This document shows positions 10,370 through 25,300 of a stretch of 64,000 nucleotides of DNA, piece by piece. The notes below the pieces were generated by a model. That model made no database searches. It worked only from the letters and a program-made list of their open reading frames with translations, and had not been told where the DNA came from. Position 1 is the first letter of the stretch. The number at the start of each line of letters is the position of its first letter. The stretch covers positions 1,369,001-1,433,000 of the forward strand of contig JAUIMM010000688.1 in the NCBI GenBank assembly GCA_031769625.1. Reading direction: 5' to 3'. The stretch comes from Taudactylus pleione (taxonomy: Eukaryota > Chordata > Amphibia > Anura > Myobatrachidae). Position numbers and translations under genes: made by a program.

Positions 10370-13300
10370 ATAGTTACAGCTAATAATACAATATATCTAT
10401 AGGACAGGACTAGTAGGTGACATGGATGGTGATACTGGGTGACACTGGGTGTGGGATATAGTTACAGGTAATAATACAATACATCTATAGGACAGGACTA
10501 GTAGATGACATGGATGGTGACACAGGGTGTGGGATATAGTTACAGGTAATAATACAATATATCTATAGGACAGGACTAGTAGGTGACATGGATGGTGACA
10601 CAGGGTGTGGGATATAGTTACAGGTAATAATAGAATATATCTGTAGGACAGGACTAGTAGGTGACATGGATGGTGACACAGGGTGTGGGATATAGTTACA
10701 GGTAATAATACAATATATCTATAGCACAGGACTAGTAGGTGACATGGATGGTGACACAGGGTGGGGGATATAGTTACAGGTAATAACACAATATATCTAT
10801 AGGACAGGACTAGTAGGTGACATGGATGGTGACAAAGGGTGTGGGATAAAGTTACAGGTAATAATACAGTATATCTATAGGACAGGACTAGTAGGTGACA
10901 TGGATGGTGACACATGGTGTGGGATAAAGTTACAGGTAATAATACAGTATATCTATAGGACAGGACTAGTAGGTGACATGGATGGTGACACAGGGTGTGG
11001 GATATAGTTACAGGTAATAATACAGTATATATATAGGACAGGACTAGTAGGTGACATGGATGGTGACACATGGTGTGGGATAAAGTTACAGGTAATAATA
11101 CAGTTTATCTATAGGACAGGACTAGTAGGTGACATAGATGGTGACACAGGGTGTAGGATATAGTTACAGGTAATATACAATATATCTATAGGACAGGACT
11201 AGTAGGTGACATGGATGGTGATACTGGGTGTGGGATATAGTTACAGGTAATATACAATATATCTATAGGACAGGACTAGTAGGTGACATGGATGGTGACA
11301 GGGTGTGGGATATAGTTACAGGTAATAATACAGTATATAAATAGGACAGGACTAGTAGGTGACATGAATGGTGACACAGGGTGTGGGATATAGTTACAGG
11401 TAATAATACAATATATCTATAGTACAGGACTAGTAGGTGACATGGATGGTGACAGGGTGTGGGATATAGTTACAGGTAATATACAATATATCTATAGGAC
11501 AGGACTAGTAGGTGACATGGATGGTGACAGGGTGTGGGATATAGTTACAGGTAATAATACAATACATCTATAGGACAGGACTAGTAGGTGACATAGATGG
11601 TGACACAGGGTGTGGGATAAAGTTACAGGTAATAATACAATATATCTATAGGACAGGGCTAGTAGGTGACATAGATGGTGACACAGGGTGTAGGATATAG
11701 TTACAGGTAATATACAATATATCTATAGGACAGGACTAGTAGGTGACATGGATGGTGATACTGGGTGTGGGATATAGTTACAGGTAATATACAATATATC
11801 TATAGGACAGGACTAGTAGGTGACATGGATGGTGACAGGGTGTGGGATATAGTTACAGGTAATAATACAGTATATAAATAGGACAGGACTAGTAGGTGAC
11901 ATGAATGGTGACACAGGGTGTGGGATATAGTTACAGGTAATAATACAATATATCTATAGTACAGGACTAGTAGGTGACATGGATGGTGACAGGGTGTGGG
12001 ATATAGTTACAGGTAATATACAATATATCTATAGGACAGGACTAGTAGGTGACATGGATGGTGACAGGGTGTGGGATATAGTTACAGGTAATAATACAGT
12101 ATATCTATAGGACAGGACTAGTAAGTGACATAGATGGTGACACAGGGTGTGGGATATAGTTACAGGTAATATACAATATATCTATAGGACAGGACTAGTA
12201 GGTGACATGGATGGTGACACAGGGTGTGGGATATAGTTACAGGTAATAATACAATATATCTATAGGACAGGACTAGTAGGTGACATGGATGGTGACACAG
12301 GGTGTGGGATATAGTTACAGGTAATAATAGAATATATCTGTAGGACAGGACTAGTAGGTGACATGGATGGTGACACAGGGTGTGGGATATAGTTACAGGT
12401 AATAATACAATATATCTATAGGACAGGACTAGTAGGTGACATGGATGGTGATACTGGGTGACACTGGGTGTGGGATATAGTTACAGGTAATAATACAATA
12501 CATCTATAGGACAGGACTAGTAGATGACATGGATGGTGACACAGGGTGTGGGATATAGTTACAGGTAATAATACAATATATCTATAGGACAGGACTAGTA
12601 GGTGACATGGATGGTGACACAGGGTGTGGGATATAGTTACAGGTAATAATACAGTATATCTATAGGACAGGACTAGTAAGTGACATAGATGGTGACACAG
12701 GGTGTGGGATATAGTTACAGGTAATATACAATATATCTATAGGACAGGACTAGTAGGTGACATGGATGGTGACACAGGGTGTGGGATATAGTTACAGGTA
12801 ATATACAATATATCTATAGGACAGGACTAGTAGGTGACATGGATGGTGATACTGGGTGACACTGGGTGTGGGATATAGTTACAGGTAATAATACAATATA
12901 TCTATAGGACAGGACTAGTAGGTGACATGGATGGTGACACAGGGTGTGGGATATAGTTACAGGTAATAATAGAATATATCTGTAGGACAGGACTAGTAGG
13001 TGACATGGATGGTGACACAGGGTGTGGGATATAGTTACAGGTAATAATACAATATATCTATAGCACAGGACTAGTAGGTGACATGGATGGTGATACTGGG
13101 TGACACAGGGTGTGGGATAAAGTTACAGGTAATAATACAATATATCTATAGCACAGGACTAGTAGGTGACATAGATGGTGACACAGGGTGTAGGTTATAG
13201 TTACAGGTAATAATACAATATATCTATAGGACAGGACTAGTAGGTGACATGGATGGTGACACAGGGTGGGGGATATAGTTACAGGTAATAATACAATATA

Positions 13301-16300
13301 TCTATAGGACAGGACTAGTAGGTGACATGGATGGTGACACAGGGTGTGGGATAAAGTTACAGGTAATAATACAGTATATCTATAGGACAGGACTAGCAGG
13401 TGACATGGATGGTGACACAGGGTGTGGGATATAGTTACAGGTAATAATACAGTATATATATAGGACAGGACTAGTAGGTGACATGGATGGTGACACAGGG
13501 TGTGGGATATAGTTACAGGTAATAATACAATATATCTATAGGACAGGACTAGTAGGTGACATAGATGGTGACACAGGGTGTAGGATAAAGTTACATGTAA
13601 TAATACAATATATCTATAGGACAGGACTAGTAGGTGACATGGATGGTGATACTGGGTGTGGGATAAAGTTACAGGTAATAATACAATACATCTATAGGAC
13701 AGGACTAGTAGGTGACATAGATGGTGACACAGGGTGTGGGATAAAGTTACAGGTAATAATACAATATATCTATAGGACAGGGCTAGTAGGTGACATAGAT
13801 GGTGACACAGGGTGTAGGATATAGTTACAGGTAATATACAATATATCTATAGGACAGGACTAGTAGGTGACATGGATGGTGATACTGGGTGTGGGATATA
13901 GTTACAGGTAATATACAATATATCTATAGGACAGGACTAGTAGGTGACATGGATGGTGACAGGGTGTGGGATATAGTTACAGGTAATAATACAGTATATA
14001 AATAGGACAGGACTAGTAGGTGACATGAATGGTGACACAGGGTGTGGGATATAGTTACAGGTAATAATACAATATATCTATAGTACAGGACTAGTAGGTG
14101 ACATGGATGGTGACAGGGTGTGGGATATAGTTACAGGTAATATACAATATATCTATAGGACAGGACTAGTAGGTGACATGGATGGTGACAGGGTGTGGGA
14201 TATAGTTACAGGTAATAATACAGTATATCTATAGGACAGGACTAGTAAGTGACATAGATGGTGACACAGGGTGTGGGATATAGTTACAGGTAATATACAA
14301 TATATCTATAGGACAGGACTAGTAGGTGACATGGATGGTGACACAGGGTGTGGGATATAGTTACAGGTAATATACAATATATCTATAGGACAGGACTAGT
14401 AGGTGACATGGATGGTGACACAGGGTGTAGGATATAGTTACAGGTAATAATACAGTATATCTAGAGGACAGGACTAGTAGGTGACAGATGGTGACACAGG
14501 GTGTAGGATATAGTTACAGGTAATAATACAGTATATCTAGAGGACAGGACTAGTAGGTGACATGGATGGTGACACAGGGTGTAGGATATAGTTACAGGTA
14601 ATAATACAGTATATCTAGAGGACAGGACTAGTAGGTGACATGGATGGTGACACAGGGTGTGGGATATAGTTACAGGTAATATACAATATATCTATAGGAC
14701 AGGGCTAGTAGGTGACACAGGGTGTGGGATAAAGTTACAGGTAATAATACAGTATATCTATAGGACAGGACTAGTAGGTGACATGGATGGTGACAGGGTG
14801 TGCGATATAGATACAGGTAATAATAGAATATATCTGTAGGACAGGACTAGTAGGTGACATGGATGGTGACACAGGGTGTGGGATATAGTTACAGGTAATA
14901 TACAATATATCTATAGGACAGGACTAGTAGGTGACATGGATGGTGATACTGGGTGACACAGGGTGTGGGATATAGTTACAGGTAATAATACAATATATCT
15001 ATAGGACAGGACTAGTAGGTGACATGGATGGTGACAGGGTGTGGGATATAGTTACAGGTAATATACAATATATCTATAGGACAGGACTAGTAGGTGACAT
15101 GGATGGTGACACAGGGTGTGGGATATAGTTACAGGTAATATACAATATATCTATAGGACAGGACTTGTAGGTGACATGGATGGTGACACAGGGTGTGGGA
15201 TATAGTTACAGGTAATACAGTATATCGATAGGACAGGACTAGTAGGTGACATGGATGGTGACACAGGGTGTGGGATATAGTTACAGGTAATAATACAGTA
15301 TATATATATAGGACAGGACTAGTAGGTGACATGGATGGTGACACAGGGTGTAGGATATAGTTACAGGTAATAATACAGTATATCTAGAGGACAGGACTAG
15401 TAGGTGACATAGATGGTGACACAGGGTGTAGGATATAGTTACAGGTAATAATACAGTATATCTAGAGGACAGGACTAGTAGGTGACATGGATGGTGATAC
15501 TGGGTGACACATAGTATGGGATATAGTTACAGGTAATAATACAATATATCTATAGGACAGGACTAGTAGGTGACATAGATGGTGACACAGGGTGTAGGAT
15601 ATAGTTACAGGTAATAATACAGTATATCTAGAGGACAGGGCTAGTAGGTGACACAGGGTGTGGGATATAGTTACAGGTAATAATACAGTATATCGATAGG
15701 ACAGGACTAGTAGGTGACATGGATGGTGACACAGGGTGTGGGATATAGTTACAGGTAATATACAATATATCTATAGGACAGGACTTGTAGGTGACATGGA
15801 TGGTGACACAGGGTGTGGGATATAGTTATAGGTAATATACAATATATCTATAGGACAGGACTAGTAGGTGACATGGATGGTGACAGGGTGTGGGATATAG
15901 TTACAGGTAATAATACAGTATATCTATAGGACAGGACTAGTAGGTGACAGGGATGGTGACACAGGGTGTGGGATATAGTTACAGGTAATAATACAGTATA
16001 TATATAGGACAGGACTAGTAGGTGACATGGATGGTGACACAGGGTGTAGGATATAGTTACAGGTAATAATACAGTATATCTAGAGGACAGGGCTAGTAGG
16101 TGACATGGATGGTGACAGGGTGTGGGATATAGTTACAGGTAATAATACAGTATATCTATAGGACAGGACTAGTAAGTGACATAGATGGTGACACAGGGTG
16201 TGGGATATAGTTACAGGTAATATACAATATATCTATAGGACAGGACTAGTAGGTGACATGGATGGTGACACAGGGTGTGGGATATAGTTACAGGTAATAA

Positions 16301-19300
16301 TACAATATATCTATAGGACAGGACTAGTAGGTGACATGGATGGTGACACAGGGTGTGGGATATAGTTACAGGTAATAATAGAATATATCTGTAGGACAGG
16401 ACTAGTAGGTGACATGGATGGTGACACAGGGTGTGGGATATAGTTACAGGTAATAATACAATATATCTATAGGACAGGACTAGTAGGTGACATGGATGGT
16501 GATACTGGGTGACACTGGGTGTGGGATATAGTTACAGGTAATAATACAATACATCTATAGGACAGGACTAGTAGATGACATGGATGGTGACACAGGGTGT
16601 GGGATATAGTTACAGGTAATAATACAATATATCTATAGGACAGGACTAGTAGGTGACATGGATGGTGACACAGGGTGTGGGATATAGTTACAGGTAATAA
16701 TACAGTATATCTATAGGACAGGACTAGTAAGTGACATAGATGGTGACACAGGGTGTGGGATATAGTTACAGGTAATATACAATATATCTATAGGACAGGA
16801 CTAGTAGGTGACATGGATGGTGACACAGGGTGTGGGATATAGTTACAGGTAATATACAATATATCTATAGGACAGGACTAGTAGGTGACATGGATGGTGA
16901 TACTGGGTGACACTGGGTGTGGGATATAGTTACAGGTAATAATACAATATATCTATAGGACAGGACTAGTAGGTGACATGGATGGTGACACAGGGTGTGG
17001 GATATAGTTACAGGTAATAATAGAATATATCTGTAGGACAGGACTAGTAGGTGACATGGATGGTGACACAGGGTGTGGGATATAGTTACAGGTAATAATA
17101 CAATATATCTATAGCACAGGACTAGTAGGTGACATGGATGGTGATACTGGGTGACACAGGGTGTGGGATAAAGTTACAGGTAATAATACAATATATCTAT
17201 AGCACAGGACTAGTAGGTGACATAGATGGTGACACAGGGTGTAGGTTATAGTTACAGGTAATAATACAATATATCTATAGGACAGGACTAGTAGGTGACA
17301 TGGATGGTGACACAGGGTGGGGGATATAGTTACAGGTAATAATACAATATATCTATAGGACAGGACTAGTAGGTGACATGGATGGTGACACAGGGTGTGG
17401 GATAAAGTTACAGGTAATAATACAGTATATCTATAGGACAGGACTAGTAGGTGACATGGATGGTGACACATGGTGTGGGATAAAGTTACAGGTAATAATA
17501 CAGTATATCTATAGGACAGGACTAGTAGGTGACATGGATGGTGACACAGGGTGTGGGATATAGTTACAGGTAATAATACAGTATATATATAGGACAGGAC
17601 TAGTAGGTGACATGGATGGTGACACAGGGTGTGGGATAAAGTTACATGTAATAATACAATATATCTATAGGACAGGACTAGTAGGTGACATGGATGGTGA
17701 CACAGGGTGTGGGATATATTTACAGGTAATAATACAGTATATATATAGGACAGGACTAGTAGGTGACATGGATGGTGACACAGGGTGTGGGATAAAGTTA
17801 CATGTAATAATACAATATATCTATAGGACAGGACTAGTAGGTGACATGGATGGTGACACAGGGTGTGGGATAAAGTTACAGGTAATAATACAATATATCT
17901 ATAGGACAGGACTAGTAGGTGACATGGATGGTGACACATGGTGTGGGATAAAGTTACAGGTAATAATACAGTATATCTATAGGACAGGACTAGTAGGTGA
18001 CATGGATGGTGACACAGGGTGTGGGATATAGTTACAGGTAATAATACAATATATCTATAGGACAGGACTAGTAGGTGACATGGATGGTGACACAGGGTGT
18101 GGGATATAGTTACAGGTAATAATACAGTATATATATAGGACAGGACTAGTAGGTGACATGGATGGTGACACAGGGTGTGGGATATAGTTACAGGTAATAA
18201 TACAATATATCTATAGGACAGGACTAGTAGGTGACATAGATGGTGACACAGGGTGTAGGATAAAGTTACATGTAATAATACAATATATCTATAGGACAGG
18301 ACTAGTAGGTGACATGGATGGTGATACTGGGTGTGGGATAAAGTTACAGGTAATAATACAATACATCTATAGGACAGGACTAGTAGGTGACATAGATGGT
18401 GACACAGGGTGTGGGATAAAGTTACAGGTAATAATACAATATATCTATAGGACAGGGCTAGTAGGTGACATAGATGGTGACACAGGGTGTAGGATATAGT
18501 TACAGGTAATATACAATATATCTATAGGACAGGACTAGTAGGTGACATGGATGGTGATACTGGGTGTGGGATATAGTTACAGGTAATATACAATATATCT
18601 ATAGGACAGGACTAGTAGGTGACATGGATGGTGACAGGGTGTGGGATATAGTTACAGGTAATAATACAGTATATAAATAGGACAGGACTAGTAGGTGACA
18701 TGAATGGTGACACAGGGTGTGGGATATAGTTACAGGTAATAATACAATATATCTATAGTACAGGACTAGTAGGTGACATGGATGGTGACAGGGTGTGGGA
18801 TATAGTTACAGGTAATATACAATATATCTATAGGACAGGACTAGTAGGTGACATGGATGGTGACAGGGTGTGGGATATAGTTACAGGTAATAATACAGTA
18901 TATCTATAGGACAGGACTAGTAAGTGACATAGATGGTGACACAGGGTGTGGGATATAGTTACAGGTAATATACAATATATCTATAGGACAGGACTAGTAG
19001 GTGACATGGATGGTGACACAGGGTGTGGGATATAGTTACAGGTAATATACAATATATCTATAGGACAGGACTAGTAGGTGACATGGATGGTGACACAGGG
19101 TGTAGGATATAGTTACAGGTAATAATACAGTATATCTAGAGGACAGGACTAGTAGGTGACAGATGGTGACACAGGGTGTAGGATATAGTTACAGGTAATA
19201 ATACAGTATATCTAGAGGACAGGACTAGTAGGTGACATGGATGGTGACACAGGGTGTAGGATATAGTTACAGGTAATAATACAGTATATCTAGAGGACAG

Positions 19301-22300
19301 GACTAGTAGGTGACATGGATGGTGACACAGGGTGTGGGATATAGTTACAGGTAATATACAATATATCTATAGGACAGGGCTAGTAGGTGACACAGGGTGT
19401 GGGATAAAGTTACAGGTAATAATACAGTATATCTATAGGACAGGACTAGTAGGTGACATGGATGGTGACAGGGTGTGCGATATAGATACAGGTAATAATA
19501 GAATATATCTGTAGGACAGGACTAGTAGGTGACATGGATGGTGACACAGGGTGTGGGATATAGTTACAGGTAATATACAATATATCTATAGGACAGGACT
19601 AGTAGGTGACATGGATGGTGATACTGGGTGACACAGGGTGTGGGATATAGTTACAGGTAATAATACAATATATCTATAGGACAGGACTAGTAGGTGACAT
19701 GGATGGTGACAGGGTGTGGGATATAGTTACAGGTAATATACAATATATCTATAGGACAGGACTAGTAGGTGACATGGATGGTGACACAGGGTGTGGGATA
19801 TAGTTACAGGTAATATACAATATATCTATAGGACAGGACTTGTAGGTGACATGGATGGTGATACTGGGTGACACAGGGTGTGGGATAAAGTTACAGGTAA
19901 TATACAATATATCTATAGGACAGGACTAGTAGGTGACATGGATGGTGACACAGGGTGTGGGATATAGTTACAGGTAATATACAATATATCTATAGGACAG
20001 GACTTGTAGGTGACATGGATGGTGACACAGGGTGTGGGATATAGTTACAGGTAATACAGTATATCGATAGGACAGGACTAGTAGGTGACATGGATGGTGA
20101 CACAGGGTGTGGGATATAGTTACAGGTAATAATACAGTATATATATATAGGACAGGACTAGTAGGTGACATGGATGGTGACACAGGGTGTAGGATATAGT
20201 TACAGGTAATAATACAGTATATCTAGAGGACAGGACTAGTAGGTGACATAGATGGTGACACAGGGTGTAGGATATAGTTACAGGTAATAATACAGTATAT
20301 CTAGAGGACAGGACTAGTAGGTGACATGGATGGTGATACTGGGTGACACATAGTATGGGATATAGTTACAGGTAATAATACAATATATCTATAGGACAGG
20401 ACTAGTAGGTGACATAGATGGTGACACAGGGTGTAGGATATAGTTACAGGTAATAATACAGTATATCTAGAGGACAGGGCTAGTAGGTGACACAGGGTGT
20501 GGGATATAGTTACAGGTAATAATACAGTATATCGATAGGACAGGACTAGTAGGTGACATGGATGGTGACACAGGGTGTGGGATATAGTTACAGGTAATAT
20601 ACAATATATCTATAGGACAGGACTTGTAGGTGACATGGATGGTGACACAGGGTGTGGGATATAGTTATAGGTAATATACAATATATCTATAGGACAGGAC
20701 TAGTAGGTGACATGGATGGTGACAGGGTGTGGGATATAGTTACAGGTAATAATACAGTATATCTATAGGACAGGACTAGTAGGTGACAGGGATGGTGACA
20801 CAGGGTGTGGGATATAGTTACAGGTAATAATACAGTATATATATAGGACAGGACTAGTAGGTGACATGGATGGTGACACAGGGTGTAGGATATAGTTACA
20901 GGTAATAATACAGTATATCTAGAGGACAGGGCTAGTAGGTGACATGGATGGTGACACAGGGTGTGGGATATAGTTACAGTTAATAATACAGTATATCGAT
21001 AGGACAGGACTAGTAGGTGACATGGATGGTGACACAGGGTGTGGGATATAGTTACAGGTAATATACAATATATCTATAGGACAGGACTTGTAGGTGACAT
21101 GGATGGTGACACAGGGTGTGGGATATAGTTATAGGTAATATACAATATATCTATAGGACAGGACTAGTAGGTGACATGGATGGTGTAACAGGGTGGGGGA
21201 TATAGTTACAGGTAATATACAATATATCTATAGGACAGGACTAGTAGGTGACATGGATGGTGTAACAGGGTGTGGGATATAGTTACAGGTAATATACAGT
21301 ATATCTAGAGGACAGGACTAGTAGGTGACATTGATGGTGACAGGGTGTGGGATATAGTTACAGGTAATATACAATATATCTATAGGACAGGACTAGTAGG
21401 TGACATGGATGGTGACACAGGGTGTAGGATATAGTTACAGGTAATAATACAGTATATCTAGAGGACAGGACTAGTAGGTGACATAGATGGTGACACAGGG
21501 TGTAGGATATAGAGACAGGTAATAATACAGTATATCTAGAGGACAGGACTAGTAGGTGACATGGATGGTGACACAGGGTGTAGGATATAGTTACAGGTAA
21601 TAATACAGTAAATCTAGAGGACAGGACTAGTAGGTGACATGGATGGTGACACAGGGTGTGGGATATAGTTACAGGTAATATACAATATATCTATAGGACA
21701 GGGCTAGTAGGTGACACAGGGTGTGGGATAAAGTTACAGGTAATAATACAGTATATCTATAGGACAGGACTAGTAGGTGACATGGATGGTGACAGGGTGT
21801 GCGATATAGATACAGGTAATAATAGAATATATCTGTAGGACAGGACTAGTAGGTGACATGGATGGTGACACAGGGTGTGGGATATAGTTACAGGTAATAT
21901 ACAATATATCTATAGGACAGGACTAGTAGGTGACATGGATGGTGATACTGGGTGACACAGGGTGTGGGATATAGTTACAGGTAATAATACAATATATCTA
22001 TAGGACAGGACTAGTAGGTGACATGGATGGTGACAGGGTGTGGGATATAGTTACAGGTAATATACAATATATCTATAGGACAGGACTAGTAGGTGACATG
22101 GATGGTGACACAGGGTGTGGGATATAGTTACAGGTAATATACAATATATCTATAGGACAGGACTAGTAGGTGACATGGATGGTGACACAGGGTGTGGGAT
22201 ATAGTTACAGATAATACAGTATATCGATAGGACAGGACTAGTAGGTGACATGGATGGTGACACAGGGTGTGGGATATAGTTACAGGTAATAAATAATACA

Positions 22301-25300
22301 GTATATCTATAGGACAGGACTAGTAGGTGACATGGATGGTGACACAGGGTTTGGGATATAGTTACAGGTAATAATACAGTATATATATAGGACAGGACTA
22401 GTAGGTGACATGGATGGTGACACAGGGTGTGGGATATAGTTACAGGTAATAATACAATATATCTATAGGACAGGACTAGTAGGTGACATAGATGGTGACA
22501 CAGGGTGTAGGATATAGTTACAGGTAATAATACAGTATATCTAGAGGACAGGACTAGTAGGTGACAGGGATGGTGACACAGGGTGTGGGATATAGTTACA
22601 GGTAATAATACAGTATATATATATAGGACAGGACTAGTAGGTGACATGGATGGTGACACAGGGTGTAGGATATAGTTACAGGTAATAATACAGTATATCT
22701 AGAGGACAGGACTAGTAGGTGACATAGATGGTGACACAGGGTGTAGGATATAGTTACAGGTAATAATACAGTATATCTAGAGGACAGGGCTAGTAGGTGA
22801 CACAGGGTGTGGGATATAGTTACAGGTAATAATACAGTATATCGATAGGACAGGACTAGTAGGTGACATGGATGGTGACACAGGGTGTGGGATATAGTTA
22901 CAGGTAATATACAATATATCTATAGGACAGGACTTGTAGGTGACATGGATGGTGACACAGGGTGTGGGATATAGTTATAGGTAATATACAATATATCTAT
23001 AGGACAGGACTAGTAGGTGACATAGATGGTGACACAGGGTGTGGGATAAAGTTACAGGTAATAATACAATATATCTATAGGACAGGGCTAGTAGGTGACA
23101 TAGATGGTGACACAGGGTGTAGGATATAGTTACAGGTAATATACAATATATCTATAGGACAGGACTAGTAGGTGACATGGATGGTGATACTGGGTGTGGG
23201 ATATAGTTACAGGTAATATACAATATATCTATAGGACAGGACTAGTAGGTGACATGGATGGTGACAGGGTGTGGGATATAGTTACAGGTAATAATACAGT
23301 ATATAAATAGGACAGGACTAGTAGGTGACATGAATGGTGACACAGGGTGTGGGATATAGTTACAGGTAATAATACAATATATCTATAGTACAGGACTAGT
23401 AGGTGACATGGATGGTGACAGGGTGTGGGATATAGTTACAGGTAATATACAATATATCTATAGGACAGGACTAGTAGGTGACATGGATGGTGACAGGGTG
23501 TGGGATATAGTTACAGGTAATAATACAGTATATCTATAGGACAGGACTAGTAAGTGACATAGATGGTGACACAGGGTGTGGGATATAGTTACAGGTAATA
23601 TACAATATATCTATAGGACAGGACTAGTAGGTGACATGGATGGTGACACAGGGTGTGGGATATAGTTACAGGTAATATACAATATATCTATAGGACAGGA
23701 CTAGTAGGTGACATGGATGGTGACACAGGGTGTAGGATATAGTTACAGGTAATAATACAGTATATCTAGAGGACAGGACTAGTAGGTGACAGATGGTGAC
23801 ACAGGGTGTAGGATATAGTTACAGGTAATAATACAGTATATCTAGAGGACAGGACTAGTAGGTGACATGGATGGTGACACAGGGTGTAGGATATAGTTAC
23901 AGGTAATAATACAGTATATCTAGAGGACAGGACTAGTAGGTGACATGGATGGTGACACAGGGTGTGGGATATAGTTACAGGTAATATACAATATATCTAT
24001 AGGACAGGGCTAGTAGGTGACACAGGGTGTGGGATAAAGTTACAGGTAATAATACAGTATATCTATAGGACAGGACTAGTAGGTGACATGGATGGTGACA
24101 GGGTGTGCGATATAGATACAGGTAATAATAGAATATATCTGTAGGACAGGACTAGTAGGTGACATGGATGGTGACACAGGGTGTGGGATATAGTTACAGG
24201 TAATATACAATATATCTATAGGACAGGACTAGTAGGTGACATGGATGGTGATACTGGGTGACACAGGGTGTGGGATATAGTTACAGGTAATAATACAATA
24301 TATCTATAGGACAGGACTAGTAGGTGACATGGATGGTGACAGGGTGTGGGATATAGTTACAGGTAATATACAATATATCTATAGGACAGGACTAGTAGGT
24401 GACATGGATGGTGACACAGGGTGTGGGATATAGTTACAGGTAATATACAATATATCTATAGGACAGGACTTGTAGGTGACATGGATGGTGACACAGGGTG
24501 TGGGATATAGTTACAGGTAATACAGTATATCGATAGGACAGGACTAGTAGGTGACATGGATGGTGACACAGGGTGTGGGATATAGTTACAGGTAATAATA
24601 CAGTATATATATATAGGACAGGACTAGTAGGTGACATGGATGGTGACACAGGGTGTAGGATATAGTTACAGGTAATAATACAGTATATCTAGAGGACAGG
24701 ACTAGTAGGTGACATAGATGGTGACACAGGGTGTAGGATATAGTTACAGGTAATAATACAGTATATCTAGAGGACAGGACTAGTAGGTGACATGGATGGT
24801 GATACTGGGTGACACATAGTATGGGATATAGTTACAGGTAATAATACAATATATCTATAGGACAGGACTAGTAGGTGACATAGATGGTGACACAGGGTGT
24901 AGGATATAGTTACAGGTAATAATACAGTATATCTAGAGGACAGGGCTAGTAGGTGACACAGGGTGTGGGATATAGTTACAGGTAATAATACAGTATATCG
25001 ATAGGACAGGACTAGTAGGTGACATGGATGGTGACACAGGGTGTGGGATATAGTTACAGGTAATATACAATATATCTATAGGACAGGACTTGTAGGTGAC
25101 ATGGATGGTGACACAGGGTGTGGGATATAGTTATAGGTAATATACAATATATCTATAGGACAGGACTAGTAGGTGACATGGATGGTGACAGGGTGTGGGA
25201 TATAGTTACAGGTAATAATACAGTATATCTATAGGACAGGACTAGTAGGTGACAGGGATGGTGACACAGGGTGTGGGATATAGTTACAGGTAATAATACA

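Noticed and set aside
9836..10372. Assigning the hairpin-chain MITE to PIF/Harbinger from a 3-bp duplication
   Set aside because: ATA fits a 3-bp size, but the other copies do not show a TWA target and no transposase is linked.
17109..17939. 276-residue ORF on minus (MCHHPCHLLVLSYRYIVLLP...) and similar ORFs across 10-31 kb
   Set aside because: They are by-products of a 78-bp repeat (26 codons) that happens to lack stops in some frames. Opposite-strand ORFs are equally long and there is no domain or codon signal.
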